Shown here: in pieces, positions 44,260-53,521 of the stretch
Numbering within the stretch: position 1 is the stretch's first letter
How the letters are laid out: every line of letters begins with the position of its first letter
From: an uncultured Acetatifactor sp.
GTDB taxonomy: Bacteria; Bacillota; Clostridia; Lachnospirales; Lachnospiraceae
NCBI GenBank assembly: GCA_947589075.1
Contig: CANQBS010000004.1
Span: 30,222-94,221 of the forward strand
Length of the DNA: 64,000 nt
Direction of reading: 5' to 3'
The notes under the pieces: model-generated
Databases searched by the model: none
Told to the model about the DNA's origin: nothing
Seen by the model: only the letters and a program-made list of their open reading frames with translations
Made by a program: the position numbers and the translations under genes

Positions 44260-45840
44260 ATGAAAAACATTGCATTGGTGGTTATGGACGGTATAGGAAT
44301 CGGGAATAAGGACGGCGGGGATATGGTCTGGAAGGCGTCCATGCCTGCTTTTCGTAAGCTGTTGTCGGAGTGTCCCCACTGTCAGCTGAAGGCTCATGGA
44401 ACCGCCGTGGGACTGCCCGGGGACGATGATATGGGCAACAGCGAAGTGGGGCATAATGCCCTGGGCTGCGGGCAGATTTATTCCCAGGGGGCAAAGCTGG
44501 TGAACGAATCCATTGAAAACGGCAGTATTTATGATTCCAACGCCTGGAAGGAAATTTTCGCCAACTGTATTGTCAGCAATTCCACCCTGCATTTTATCGG
44601 TCTGCTGTCCGACGGCAACGTGCATTCCAATATCAGCCATCTTTTCGCCATGCTGAAGGAAGCTAAGGAAAGCGGTATCGAGCGCTGCAGGATACATATT
44701 CTGCTGGATGGCAGGGATGTGCCGGCTCAGTCTGCCCTGGAATATGTGGACAGGCTGGAGGAGCAGCTTGCTGCCCTGAATGATGATTCCTTTGACGGAC
44801 AGATCGCCAGCGGGGGCGGCAGAATGTGCATTACCATGGACCGCTATCAGGCGGACTGGGAAATGGTACGCAAGGGCTGGGATGTCCATGTCAGGGGACT
44901 TGGAAGGCGGTTTGCCAGCGTCCGGGACGCCATAGAGACCTACCGCAGGGAGGGCTGCACATCCGACCAGTATCTCCCTCCTTTTATCATTGCAGAAAAT
45001 AGCGTGCCGGTGGGAAAGATCCTGGACGGGGACAGCGTGATCCTTTTTAATTTCCGGGGAGACCGGGCCATTGAACTGTCCATGGCCTTTGAACTGGAAG
45101 ATTTTCCTTATTTTGAAAGGGAAGGCAGACCGGAGGTGGTATTTGCCGGCATGCTGCAGTATGATGGGGATATGAAGATCCCGGAGCGATTTCTGGTGGA
45201 GCCGCCACAGATCAAACATACCCTGACAGAGGTTCTGGCGGAGCATGAAATGATGGAATATGCAGTATCTGAAACCCAGAAATACGGTCATGTGACTTAC
45301 TTCTGGAACGGCAACCGCAGCGGCAAGGTCAGTGAGGAATATGAGGAGTACTGTGAGATTCCTTCGGATAAGGTGCCCTTTGACCAGAGACCCTGGATGA
45401 AGGCCGGGGAGATCGCAGATGCGTTCATTGCGGCGATAGAAAGCGGAAAGTATCGTTTTATGCGGTGCAATTTTGCGAACGGCGACATGGTGGGCCATAC
45501 CGGCAATCTGTTTGCTGCGCAGATCGCGGTGGAGTGCGTGGATCTGCAGCTCGGCAGAATCCTGGAAGCCTGTGAGAGGACCGATACGGCCCTTTTAGTG
45601 ACAGCGGATCATGGAAATGCGGATAAAATGCTGGATCAGACAAAAGACGGAGAAGAGACGATCCGGACGGCACATTCTTTGAACCCTGTGCCCTTTGTGC
45701 TTTTTGTGCCTGGAAAAAATATTGTGCTGAAGGAAGGGAGCTTTGGACTTGCCAATGTGGCTCCCACCATTCTCGATCTTTTTGGCATCAGGGCGCCGGA
45801 GGGCTGGAAGGAAAGTGTGATCGAATCAATCCAGCCCTGA
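44260..45840 (+). CDS. gpmI: 2,3-bisphosphoglycerate-independent phosphoglycerate mutase
   Basis: A 526-aa alkaline-phosphatase-superfamily enzyme that interconverts 3- and 2-phosphoglycerate in glycolysis. D10 (VVMDGIG) and the catalytic serine S61 (GNSEVGHNALG) are present, with ILLDGRDVPAQSALEYV, NFRGDRAIEL and the second metal site VTADHGNADKM. The length is typical (about 510-550 aa). The ATG at 44260 has an AAGGTGG site. It begins 17 bp after the AlbA_2 gene, whose insertion may affect its expression. Confidence 0.95.
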   Translation: MKNIALVVMDGIGIGNKDGGDMVWKASMPAFRKLLSECPHCQLKAHGTAVGLPGDDDMGNSEVGHNALGCGQIYSQGAKLVNESIENGSIYDSNAWKEIFANCIVSNSTLHFIGLLSDGNVHSNISHLFAMLKEAKESGIERCRIHILLDGRDVPAQSALEYVDRLEEQLAALNDDSFDGQIASGGGRMCITMDRYQADWEMVRKGWDVHVRGLGRRFASVRDAIETYRREGCTSDQYLPPFIIAENSVPVGKILDGDSVILFNFRGDRAIELSMAFELEDFPYFEREGRPEVVFAGMLQYDGDMKIPERFLVEPPQIKHTLTEVLAEHEMMEYAVSETQKYGHVTYFWNGNRSGKVSEEYEEYCEIPSDKVPFDQRPWMKAGEIADAFIAAIESGKYRFMRCNFANGDMVGHTGNLFAAQIAVECVDLQLGRILEACERTDTALLVTADHGNADKMLDQTKDGEETIRTAHSLNPVPFVLFVPGKNIVLKEGSFGLANVAPTILDLFGIRAPEGWKESVIESIQP

Positions 45841-45899
45841 TCGACATAATGGAGTCAGCTCTGATCAATACAACCATTCCAGCCCTGACCGGCAGAGTT

Positions 45900-47513
45900 T
45901 TATTTCAGTTTAAATAATGTGCCGAGGATACTGCGTCCCAGGGAAGCACCCAGGTTGCCTCCCAGCTTCTTGCCGAAACTTCCGCCCACCTGTTTTCCCA
46001 GGTTATTACCAAGCTCTCTGCCGATGGTGCCGGCTGCGCTGCTGGCCACGCTTTTTACCCCGGAGGAGATGGCTTTTTGCCTTCTTTCTGCTTCTCTGGC
46101 TTCTTCCTTTGCCTTGCGCTCGGCCTCTCTTTGCGCCTGCTTTGCAGCTGCCTCGGCCTCTTTTTGCGCCTGTTTTGCTTTCTCTTCTTCTACTCTCAGG
46201 CGTTCTTCTTCCGCGGCATCTTCCTCGCCCTTCCTTTTCAGGAATTCATAAGCGGAATCCCGGTCCACCATTTCCTGGTATCTCAAATAAAGATTGTCCA
46301 TCAGGATCTCCTGCCGCTTTTCCTGGTCAGATATGGGTCCCATCAGGCTTTGGGGCGGGAGGATCCTGCATTTTTGTACGATGCCTGGAACCCCCTTTTC
46401 ATCCAGTACGGAGACAAGGGCTTCGCCGGTGCCCAGCTGGGTCAGCACCTCTCTGGTAGAGAAGGCCGGGTTGGAGCGGAAAGAGTCTGCGGCGGCCTTA
46501 ACTGCCTTTTCGTCGCTGGGAGTATAAGCCCGCAGGGCGTGCTGGATCTTGTTTCCCAGCTGCCCCAGCACCCCGTCCGGGATATCCTTAGGATTCTGGG
46601 TGATAAAATAGATGCCAACGCCCTTGGAGCGGATCAGTTTCACCACCTGTTCGATCTTATCCTGGAGAGCCTTGGAAATATCCTGAAACAGCAGGTGCGC
46701 TTCGTCGAAGAAGAATACCATCCGGGGCTTTTCCGGGTCTCCGATCTCCGGAAGGGTTTCGAACAGTTCAGACATCATCCAGAGCAGGAAAGCGGAGTAC
46801 AGGGTGCTGTTATGGATCAGCTCCCTGCAGTCCAGGATGTTGATCTTTCCCTTGCCCTCTGAGTCGCAGGCGAACCAGTCTCTGATGTTCAGCGCCGGCT
46901 CGGCGAAGAATTGTTCTCCTCCCTGGGCTTCCAGGGCCACCACATGCCGGATGATGGCGCTGATGCTCTGTTTGGAGATATTTCCGTATTCCATGGACAG
47001 CTCGCCGCTGTTTTCTCCCATATACTGCAGCATTGCCTTTAGATCCTTGGTATCGATCAAAAGCAGGTTCTGGTCATCTGCAATTTTGAAAAGCACCGTA
47101 AGGATATCGGACTGGGTTGTATTCAGCTCCATCAGCCTGGAAAGGAGAACGGGACCCATCTCTGAAACGGTGGTTCTGAGAGGGATTCCCATTTTCCCGT
47201 AAATGTCCCAGAAAACAGAAGGATAGGACTGATACCGGAAGCCGCAGGCATCAAGACCGAAGGCGCGGATCCGGTTCTGTATGTCTTCGCTGTCTGTTCC
47301 GGGATGGCACATGCCGGACAAGTCTCCTTTGATATCCGCAAGAAAGACAGGTACTCCCGCGTCGCTGAAGGACTCCGCCAGCACCTTCAGGGTGATGGTT
47401 TTACCTGTGCCGGTGGCTCCGGCAATAAAACCGTGCCGATTGGCCATTTTGGGCAGAATGCAGATTTTTTCTCCCTCCGCGTCGCCGATCCAGATCTTAT
47501 TCTGATAATACAT
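45900..47513 (-). CDS. HerA-like / DUF853 ATPase
   Basis: A 537-aa ATPase of the YjgR (DUF853) type. Walker A GATGTGKT is at residues 32-39; VFFFDEAHLLFQ is Walker B, with IYFITQNPKDIPDGVLGQLGNKIQHALRAYTP. A charged coiled coil (EEKAKQAQKEAEAAAKQAQREAERKAK, about 430-480) precedes a glycine-rich tail (NNLGKQVGGSFGKKLGGNLG). The role is not established; it is related to the HerA/FtsK DNA-translocase fold. The ATG at 47513 has an AGGAGG site. Three phased palindromes lie just upstream. Confidence 0.88.
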   Translation of the reverse strand: MYYQNKIWIGDAEGEKICILPKMANRHGFIAGATGTGKTITLKVLAESFSDAGVPVFLADIKGDLSGMCHPGTDSEDIQNRIRAFGLDACGFRYQSYPSVFWDIYGKMGIPLRTTVSEMGPVLLSRLMELNTTQSDILTVLFKIADDQNLLLIDTKDLKAMLQYMGENSGELSMEYGNISKQSISAIIRHVVALEAQGGEQFFAEPALNIRDWFACDSEGKGKINILDCRELIHNSTLYSAFLLWMMSELFETLPEIGDPEKPRMVFFFDEAHLLFQDISKALQDKIEQVVKLIRSKGVGIYFITQNPKDIPDGVLGQLGNKIQHALRAYTPSDEKAVKAAADSFRSNPAFSTREVLTQLGTGEALVSVLDEKGVPGIVQKCRILPPQSLMGPISDQEKRQEILMDNLYLRYQEMVDRDSAYEFLKRKGEEDAAEEERLRVEEEKAKQAQKEAEAAAKQAQREAERKAKEEAREAERRQKAISSGVKSVASSAAGTIGRELGNNLGKQVGGSFGKKLGGNLGASLGRSILGTLFKLK

Positions 47514-47553
47514 ATCGTCTTTCCTCCTGTTTATTTTCTTGTGAAAATTTGTT

Positions 47554-47602
47554 TTCCCCATGGGAATTAATTTCCCTATGGGAATTTATTTCCCTATGGG
47601 AA
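47554..47602. promoter_or_regulatory. Three phased 13-bp palindromes upstream of the HerA-like gene
   Basis: TTCCCCATGGGAA (47554), TTCCCTATGGGAA (47572) and TTCCCTATGGGAA (47590) start exactly 18 bp apart. They are 41-90 bp before the start codon of the minus-strand ATPase gene. This is the look of a cooperative operator. The regulator is unknown. Confidence 0.7.
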
Positions 47603-47743
47603 TGATGTTGCAGCCCTTATCTTATTTTACTTTTCATTCTGGGAATAATCAAGTGTTTTAGGTGGTAAAAAATTAGAATACGTGCTATACTGGTTACAGT
47701 TCACAGAGATATTTATTTTTAACATAAGGTAAAGGAAAACGAA

Positions 47744-49240
47744 ATGAGAAGAGGCCGCAGAAGACGAAGAAGGCAGGAGATTGTATATAGAAGGATCGGG
47801 ACCGGCAGGAGCAGCAGCTACTATAGAAGGCGCAGGAGAAAGATCATACTGGCTTGGGTGATCGCTTTGACCGTTTTGGTCATAGGGCTCAGCGGAGTCT
47901 TTTTATGGAAGAGCCTTTCCGATACGGAGAAAGGACCGGAAGGAGAACAGCTGGCAGAGAATCCGGGAAGGGAGGATGGTCTGCAGGGCGGCAGTCCATC
48001 CGAGGAGGAAGGTGCCGGAACGAAGGAAGGCACCGGAACAGAGGAAAGCGCCGGTTCAGGAGAGGGAGCGGGAACGCCGGAAGGCGACAACGCAGGAGAA
48101 AGCCCAGGAACGCCGGAGGGCACTGATTCAGAAGAAAGCAGCCGACAGGACAGCGGGGAACAGGATCGCGATTTCCCGGGGAACAGCGGTTTCCCTGAGG
48201 ATTCTTCAAGAAATCCCGGAGCACAGAATTACGCGGCGGATGCGGACAGACCGAAGGTAAAGGGGATTTATGTGACGGGTCCCAGGGCGGGAAGCGACGC
48301 CTTTGAGGATCTGCTTACCCTGGTGGATACGACGGAGTTAAACGCTATGGTGATTGATGTAAAAAATGATAATGGGGAGATCACCTTCAGACCAGGGGAA
48401 GGTTCCGATCTGCTGATGGGGGCGACTCTGCGGTATATCAGGGATATGGAAGCCTTTATGGAAAGGCTGAAGGAGCATCATGTCTATACCATCGCGAGGA
48501 TCGTGTGCTTTAAAGATCCCTACCTGGCTTCCAACATGCCGGAGCTTGCCCTGCTTGACCGGAATGGCGCGCCGGTGGTGGACGGCAACGATGTGGCGTG
48601 GGTGAATCCGTACAGCAAAGGGGTCTGGGACTATCTGATCGAGGTGGCGAAACTGGCGGGAAGCGTTGGTTTTGACGAGATCCAGTTCGACTATGTCCGT
48701 TTTCCCTTGGGAGATGAGGCGGAAAATGCAGTCTATGGGGTTGATACCTCTGTTTATACGAAGCAGCAGGCGATTACGGATTTCTTAAATTATGCGGTGG
48801 ATGAGTTGGGTAAAGTTGGTCTGCCTGTGACGGCGGATGTGTTTGGAACCATTATCGGCAATGAAACGGATGCTGTCCGGGTGGGTCAGGACTATACCGT
48901 TTTGGGGGAAACCATTGCCGCCATTTGTCCCATGGTATACCCTTCCCATTATGCCAATGGAGTGTTCGGGCTGGATGTGCCGGACGCCTGGCCTTATGAG
49001 ACGGTTCTTTCCGCCATGCTGGGATCGAAGGAGGATCTGATCTCAGTCCCCGCGGAGGAAAGGGCGGTGGTGCGCCCCTGGCTCCAGGCCTTTACTGCGG
49101 ACTGGGTGAAGGGACATATCGAATACGGCGGAACACAGATCCGTGATCAGATTCAGGCAGTTTATGACGCCGGGTATGAGGAATGGATCCTGTGGAATGC
49201 TTCCAACAGATATTCGGCGGAGGGACTGCTGGAAGAGTAG
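47744..49240 (+). CDS. Membrane-anchored DUF4015 putative glycoside hydrolase
   Basis: A 498-aa protein. The first 35 residues are extremely arginine-rich (RRGRRRRRRQ...RRRRRK) and precede one membrane segment (IILAWVIALTVLVIGLSGVFLW). A low-complexity Gly/Glu/Thr linker covers about 65-150. The rest matches the DUF4015 / GH-like TIM-barrel family: VKGIYVTGPRAGSDAFEDLLTLVDTTELNAMVIDVKND, DEIQFDYVRFP, ADVFGTII. The substrate is unknown; related proteins are proposed to act on surface glycans. The ribosome site is AAGGTAAAGG. The linker is built from short repeats and may vary in length. Confidence 0.85.
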   Translation: MRRGRRRRRRQEIVYRRIGTGRSSSYYRRRRRKIILAWVIALTVLVIGLSGVFLWKSLSDTEKGPEGEQLAENPGREDGLQGGSPSEEEGAGTKEGTGTEESAGSGEGAGTPEGDNAGESPGTPEGTDSEESSRQDSGEQDRDFPGNSGFPEDSSRNPGAQNYAADADRPKVKGIYVTGPRAGSDAFEDLLTLVDTTELNAMVIDVKNDNGEITFRPGEGSDLLMGATLRYIRDMEAFMERLKEHHVYTIARIVCFKDPYLASNMPELALLDRNGAPVVDGNDVAWVNPYSKGVWDYLIEVAKLAGSVGFDEIQFDYVRFPLGDEAENAVYGVDTSVYTKQQAITDFLNYAVDELGKVGLPVTADVFGTIIGNETDAVRVGQDYTVLGETIAAICPMVYPSHYANGVFGLDVPDAWPYETVLSAMLGSKEDLISVPAEERAVVRPWLQAFTADWVKGHIEYGGTQIRDQIQAVYDAGYEEWILWNASNRYSAEGLLEE

Positions 49241-49302
49241 GCAGGCCGGCGAAATATCATGATGGAACTGCGGCGCGCAAGCGCTAAGGAATGGAGATCA
49301 AA

Positions 49303-49785
49303 ATGGCGAAACAGAAGGAAATCAAGACAAATGCGATGCGGATCCTGGAATCCATGAAGATCCCTTATACGCAATATACCTACGAGTGCGAAGAGTTTAT
49401 CGACGGTCTGCAGATTGCCGATATGCTGGGGCTTCCCTATGAAAAGGTATACAAAACCCTGGTCACCCAGGGAGCATCCAGGAATTATTATGTGTTTGTG
49501 ATTCCCATAGCGGAGGAGCTGGATCTGAAGAAGGCGGCTCACTGTGTGGGAGAGAAGAGTGTGGAGATGATCCATGTGAAGGATATCAATAAGGTCACAG
49601 GGTATATCCGGGGCGGCTGTACTGCCATTGGAATGAAAAAGCAGTATGCGACCAGGGTGGACCAAAGCGCAGGAACTCTGGAGAAGATGATCGTCAGCGG
49701 CGGAAGGCTGGGTTCCCAGATCGAACTGGAGCCTGCTGACCTGCTGCGCGCATCCGGCGCGGAGTATGCGGATCTGCTCCGATAG
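49303..49785 (+). CDS. ybaK: Cys-tRNA(Pro)/Cys-tRNA(Cys) deacylase, YbaK/EbsC family
   Basis: A 160-aa editing protein that hydrolyses mischarged Cys-tRNA(Pro). KTNAMRILESMKIPYTQYTYE, KTLVTQGASRNYYVFVIPIAEELDLKKAA, and VTGYIRGGCTAIGMKKQ contain the conserved lysine and GG(C/T)xPxG-like loop of the YbaK family. The ATG at 49303 has a GGAG element seven bases upstream; an ATG at 49291 is also possible. It follows the DUF4015 gene and is likely the end of that unit, because a new promoter lies right after. Confidence 0.9.
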   Translation: MAKQKEIKTNAMRILESMKIPYTQYTYECEEFIDGLQIADMLGLPYEKVYKTLVTQGASRNYYVFVIPIAEELDLKKAAHCVGEKSVEMIHVKDINKVTGYIRGGCTAIGMKKQYATRVDQSAGTLEKMIVSGGRLGSQIELEPADLLRASGAEYADLLR

Positions 49786-49831
49786 AACAACGGTCTGGCT
49801 GAACTGCTGCGGGAAAAAGCAAAATATGATA

Positions 49832-49860
49832 TTGACAGAAGGACCTTCTTCTCGTACTAT
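49832..49860 (+). promoter_or_regulatory. Sigma-A promoter of the arabinofuranosidase group
   Basis: TTGACA, a 17-bp spacer and TACTAT lie about 110 bp before the GH51 start. Confidence 0.75.
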
Positions 49861-49970
49861 GATATCGTTGATTTCTCTCCTGACATTTTCCTGTGGAAAG
49901 CACGGGCAGGATGCCGGAGGCGGGGGTGTCTGTCCGCCGCTGCAAAGATACATAAACTGGAGGAAAGCGA

Positions 49971-51473
49971 ATGGCTAAGCTTTATATCGATGAAAAGAAA
50001 AAGAAAAGTCACATCAATCCCGAGCTTTACGGGCACTTCTCGGAGCATCTGGGAAGAGGGATTTACGGCGGTCTTTTTGTAGGGGAGGATTCCGATATCC
50101 CCAATGTGAAGGGGATGCGCAGTGATGTGGTGGAAGCGCTGCGAAAGATCCGTGTACCCGTACTCAGGTGGCCGGGAGGGTGCTTTGCCGATGAATATCA
50201 CTGGATGGACGGCATCGGTCCGAAGGAAAGCCGCAAGAAAATGATCAATACCCACTGGGGCGGCGTCGTGGAGGATAACAGCTTCGGAACTCATGAATAT
50301 TTTGAACTCTGCAGCCAGCTGGGCTGCAAGACCTATATCAACGGCAATGTAGGAAGCGGCAGCGTCAGGGAAATGAGCGAATGGGTGGAATATATGACCT
50401 TTCAGGGGGTAAGCCCCATGGCCGACCTGCGGGCGAAGAACGGTCATGAAGATGCCTGGAAGGTGGACTATTTCGGCGTGGGCAACGAGAACTGGGGCTG
50501 CGGCGGCAATATGACGCCGGAGTATTACGGCAATCTGTACCGGAGGTACCAGACTTATGTCCGGGATTATAATCATGAGCATATTCTGAAGATCGCCTGC
50601 GGCGCCAATGTGAATGATACGGAGTGGACAAAGGGCGTGCTTAAGACCTGTTTTGCCTTTCCTCATCCGGGTCACGCCCACGGTTTTATGGACGGACTGT
50701 CCCTTCATTATTATGTGCATCCCGGCGGATGGCAGAATAAGGGCAGCGCCACTGATTTTACGGAGGAGACCTGCTATAAGACCCTGGATAAGGCTCTTTA
50801 TATGGAAGATCTGATCAAAGCTCATGGAGCTATCCTGGATGAATATGATCCCGAAAAGAAGATCGGCATGATGGTGGATGAATGGGGAGCGTGGTATGAT
50901 GTGGAGCCGGGAACCAATCCGGGCTTTTTGTACCAGCAGAACACCATGCGGGATGCTCTGGTGGCCGCTGTGACCCTGAATATATTCAATCAGCACAGCG
51001 ACCGGGTAAAAATGGCCTGCATCGCACAGATGGTCAATGTGCTGCAGTCCGTGATCCTGACAGAGGGCTCTAAGATGGTTCTTACCCCTACCTATCATGT
51101 TTTCCATATGTATCGGCACCATCAGGATGCCGAGCTGGTGGAGAGCTGGCTGGAGGGGGTTGAGACCGCCGGAGTGCAGGACTGCCGGGTTCCTTCTTTG
51201 CAGGAATCCGTGTCCGTGGATCAGGATGGAGTGGTAACCGTTACCCTGGCGAATCTGTCCCTGGAGGAGGCTTATCCTGTGGCGGCGGAGCTTGCCGGGA
51301 TGGAGCCTGCGAAAGCGGAAGCCAGCATCCTGACCGGGAAGATGAACGCCCACAACACCTTTGAGGAGCCGGAGAATGTAAAGGAAGAAGCCTTTATGGA
51401 TGTGAACCTGAAGGGAAAGCAGGCTTCCTTAACAATTCCCCCCTGCAGTGTGGTGTGCCTGAGACTGAGCTGA
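49971..51473 (+). CDS. Alpha-L-arabinofuranosidase, GH51
   Basis: A 500-aa enzyme without a signal peptide, so it acts on imported oligosaccharides in the cytoplasm. The acid/base glutamate is E173 in [11 protein letters not shown] and the nucleophile is E304 in [28 protein letters not shown] and [15 protein letters not shown] open the barrel. A C-terminal beta domain follows, and the length is typical. It removes arabinose side chains from arabinoxylan or arabinan. It is the first gene of a group with two GH43 enzymes. A GGAGG site precedes the ATG. Confidence 0.95.
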   Translation: MAKLYIDEKKKKSHINPELYGHFSEHLGRGIYGGLFVGEDSDIPNVKGMRSDVVEALRKIRVPVLRWPGGCFADEYHWMDGIGPKESRKKMINTHWGGVVEDNSFGTHEYFELCSQLGCKTYINGNVGSGSVREMSEWVEYMTFQGVSPMADLRAKNGHEDAWKVDYFGVGNENWGCGGNMTPEYYGNLYRRYQTYVRDYNHEHILKIACGANVNDTEWTKGVLKTCFAFPHPGHAHGFMDGLSLHYYVHPGGWQNKGSATDFTEETCYKTLDKALYMEDLIKAHGAILDEYDPEKKIGMMVDEWGAWYDVEPGTNPGFLYQQNTMRDALVAAVTLNIFNQHSDRVKMACIAQMVNVLQSVILTEGSKMVLTPTYHVFHMYRHHQDAELVESWLEGVETAGVQDCRVPSLQESVSVDQDGVVTVTLANLSLEEAYPVAAELAGMEPAKAEASILTGKMNAHNTFEEPENVKEEAFMDVNLKGKQASLTIPPCSVVCLRLS

Positions 51474-51486
51474 GGTGGATCGAATC

Positions 51487-52434
51487 ATGGATCATACATT
51501 TATGTGGAATCAGCCCTGGATCTTACAAAGGGCTGATCCCTTTATCTGCCGTCATACGGATGGAATCTATTATTTTACGGCAACGGTGCCGGAGTACGAC
51601 AGGATCATTCTCCGCAGGAGCCGCAGCTTAAGCGGGCTTTCCCATGCGGAAGAGAAGGTCATCTGGAAGAAGCATTCTTCCGGTCCCATGAGCTTTCATA
51701 TTTGGGCGCCGGAGCTTCATTTCCTGGATGGAAAATGGTACCTCTATTTTGCGGCGGGAGAAAAGGAGGATCCCTGGAAACTCAGACCCTTTGTGCTGGA
51801 ATGCCAGGGGGAAGATCCTTATAGGGACAGCTGGGCGGAAAAGGGCAGGGTCCAGGCCGCTCCAGAGGATGAGTTTTCTTTCCGGGCCTTTTCCCTGGAC
51901 GGTACGGTTTTCGAAAATAAAGGGAAAAAATACTACGTCTGGGCGGAGAAGGTGGGAGTCGGCAGACAGATCTCCAATTTATATATCGGAGAGCTTAAGA
52001 CGCCCTGGCAGCTTAAGACGGTACAGGTGATGCTTTCCACCCCGGATTACGACTGGGAGCGTAAGGGCTTCTGGGTCAATGAGGGACCGTCAGTGCTGAA
52101 GTCTGACGGCAGGCTTTTTCTCACCTATTCCGCCAGCGATACCGGACCGGCTTATTGCATGGGGATGCTGACCGCCTCGGAGGACTCGGATCTGCTGGAT
52201 CCCTTGTCCTGGCGGAAAGAGCGTTACCCGGTGCTTGCCTCTGCCGAGGAAAAGGGGATCTATGGTCCCGGTCACAATTCCTTTACAGAGGACGAGGAGG
52301 GCAATACCATTCTGGTGTACCATGCCAGAACAAAAAAAGAGATCGTCGGAGATCCTCTGGATGATCCCAACAGGCATACCATGCTGATGAAGGTAGATTG
52401 GGAGAAGGATGGCCGCCCGGTTTTCAGGATCTGA
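51487..52434 (+). CDS. Glycoside hydrolase family 43 (arabinosidase/xylosidase type)
   Basis: A 315-aa five-bladed beta-propeller enzyme without signal peptide. The catalytic base is D17 in LQRADPFI, HIWAPELH carries the pKa-tuning region, and the acid is probably E199 in NEGPS. The sequence is of the type acting on arabino- or xylo-oligosaccharides, in line with its GH51 neighbour, which it follows after 13 bp. The ATG at 51487 has a GAGGTGG site with good spacing; a GTG at 51475 overlaps that site and is less likely. Confidence 0.88.
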   Translation: MDHTFMWNQPWILQRADPFICRHTDGIYYFTATVPEYDRIILRRSRSLSGLSHAEEKVIWKKHSSGPMSFHIWAPELHFLDGKWYLYFAAGEKEDPWKLRPFVLECQGEDPYRDSWAEKGRVQAAPEDEFSFRAFSLDGTVFENKGKKYYVWAEKVGVGRQISNLYIGELKTPWQLKTVQVMLSTPDYDWERKGFWVNEGPSVLKSDGRLFLTYSASDTGPAYCMGMLTASEDSDLLDPLSWRKERYPVLASAEEKGIYGPGHNSFTEDEEGNTILVYHARTKKEIVGDPLDDPNRHTMLMKVDWEKDGRPVFRI

Positions 52435-52439
52435 GCCGG

Positions 52440-52575
52440 GAGGAAATCCGGGAAAATAAACCTGGAAAAGAAAACTTGGGAAGGAAAACCTGGATAAGTA
52501 AACCTGGGAAAGAAAACCAGGGAAAGAAAACTTGGAAAAAATCTGGAAAAGAAAGTTGGGATCTGGAGTATAAAA
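52440..52575 (+). repeat. Purine-rich tandem repeats between the two GH43 genes
   Basis: About ten units of roughly 13 bp on the pattern ACCTGGGAAAGAAA fill the gap between the genes. The order is irregular and most changes are single bases. Confidence 0.75.
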
Positions 52576-52597
52576 CCCGGAGCATATGGGAGCGAAT

Positions 52598-53521
52598 ATG
52601 AATTATACAGGATATTTATTTGTGCATTTTATCGGAGAAGGACCGGAGGGGGAGCAGATTTATTTCTCCCTGAGCAGGGACGGGCTGCACTGGCAGGATC
52701 TAAACGGCGGGAAACCGGTGCTTTATTCCGGAATCGGGGAAAAGGGCGTGAGAGATCCCTTCCTGCTGCGTTCTCCCTGGATGAAGGAAGGACAGCCAAA
52801 ATATTATCTCATTGCCACGGATCTGCGCATCGAGGCGGGAAAAGGCTGGCATGCCGCACAGTTTGAGGGCAGCCGGGATATTATTGTGTGGGAATCCGAT
52901 AACCTTGTGGACTGGAGCGCCCCTGCCGCTCATACGGTAGCTGTTCCTGAAGCGGGCTGTGCCTGGGCTCCGGAGGCTATTTACGATGAGGAAAAGGACG
53001 CGATCCTGCTTTTCTGGGCGTCCATGGTGCGCCGCCCGGGGGACGAGGCGCCGAAGCAGAGGATCTACGCCTCCTATACCAGGGATTTCAAAAGCTTTAC
53101 GGAGCCTTTTATTTATCTGGAAAGCAGGAATCATGTGATCGATACCACCATGATCAGGGCAAAGGATGGATACTATCGGTATTCCAAGGATGAAACGGAA
53201 AAGAATATCCGGGTGGATTTCAGCAACTCCTTAAGACCGGAGAGCTTCCGCCAGGTGCATTCGGATACCCTGAAGGACCTGTACGGGGTGGAGGGCCCGG
53301 AAATATTCCCCTTCAACGACAGGGAGGAATGGTGCCTGATCGTGGACAGGTTCGCAGCCAGAAAAGGATATCTTCCCCTTGTGACGGATGATCTCTCCAC
53401 AGGGCATTTCCGAATCCTCGAGGATCCCCAGTTTGATATGGGGCAGACCCGGAAGCGCCATGGAGGGGTTCTGAACATCACGGAGGAGGAATTCAGACGG
53501 CTGGAGGAAAGATATTTATAA
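52598..53521 (+). CDS. Glycoside hydrolase family 43-like protein (second)
   Basis: A 307-aa propeller protein. NYTGYLFVHFIGEGPEGEQIYFSLSRDGLHWQ and KGVRDPFLL (D53, base) match GH43 members related to arabinanases and arabinosidases. CAWAPEAIYDEEKDAILLFWAS and GVEGPEIF supply the other carboxylates. It lacks a secretion signal. Two ATG codons (52586, 52598) are possible starts; GGAG lies close before the second. Its stop overlaps the convergent MATE gene by six bases. Fine specificity is uncertain. Confidence 0.82.
   Translation: MNYTGYLFVHFIGEGPEGEQIYFSLSRDGLHWQDLNGGKPVLYSGIGEKGVRDPFLLRSPWMKEGQPKYYLIATDLRIEAGKGWHAAQFEGSRDIIVWESDNLVDWSAPAAHTVAVPEAGCAWAPEAIYDEEKDAILLFWASMVRRPGDEAPKQRIYASYTRDFKSFTEPFIYLESRNHVIDTTMIRAKDGYYRYSKDETEKNIRVDFSNSLRPESFRQVHSDTLKDLYGVEGPEIFPFNDREEWCLIVDRFAARKGYLPLVTDDLSTGHFRILEDPQFDMGQTRKRHGGVLNITEEEFRRLEERYL

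Noticed and set aside
49857..51353. A 498-codon minus-strand frame opposite GH51
   Set aside because: The GH51 active-site residues are intact on the plus strand; the antisense protein has no domain.
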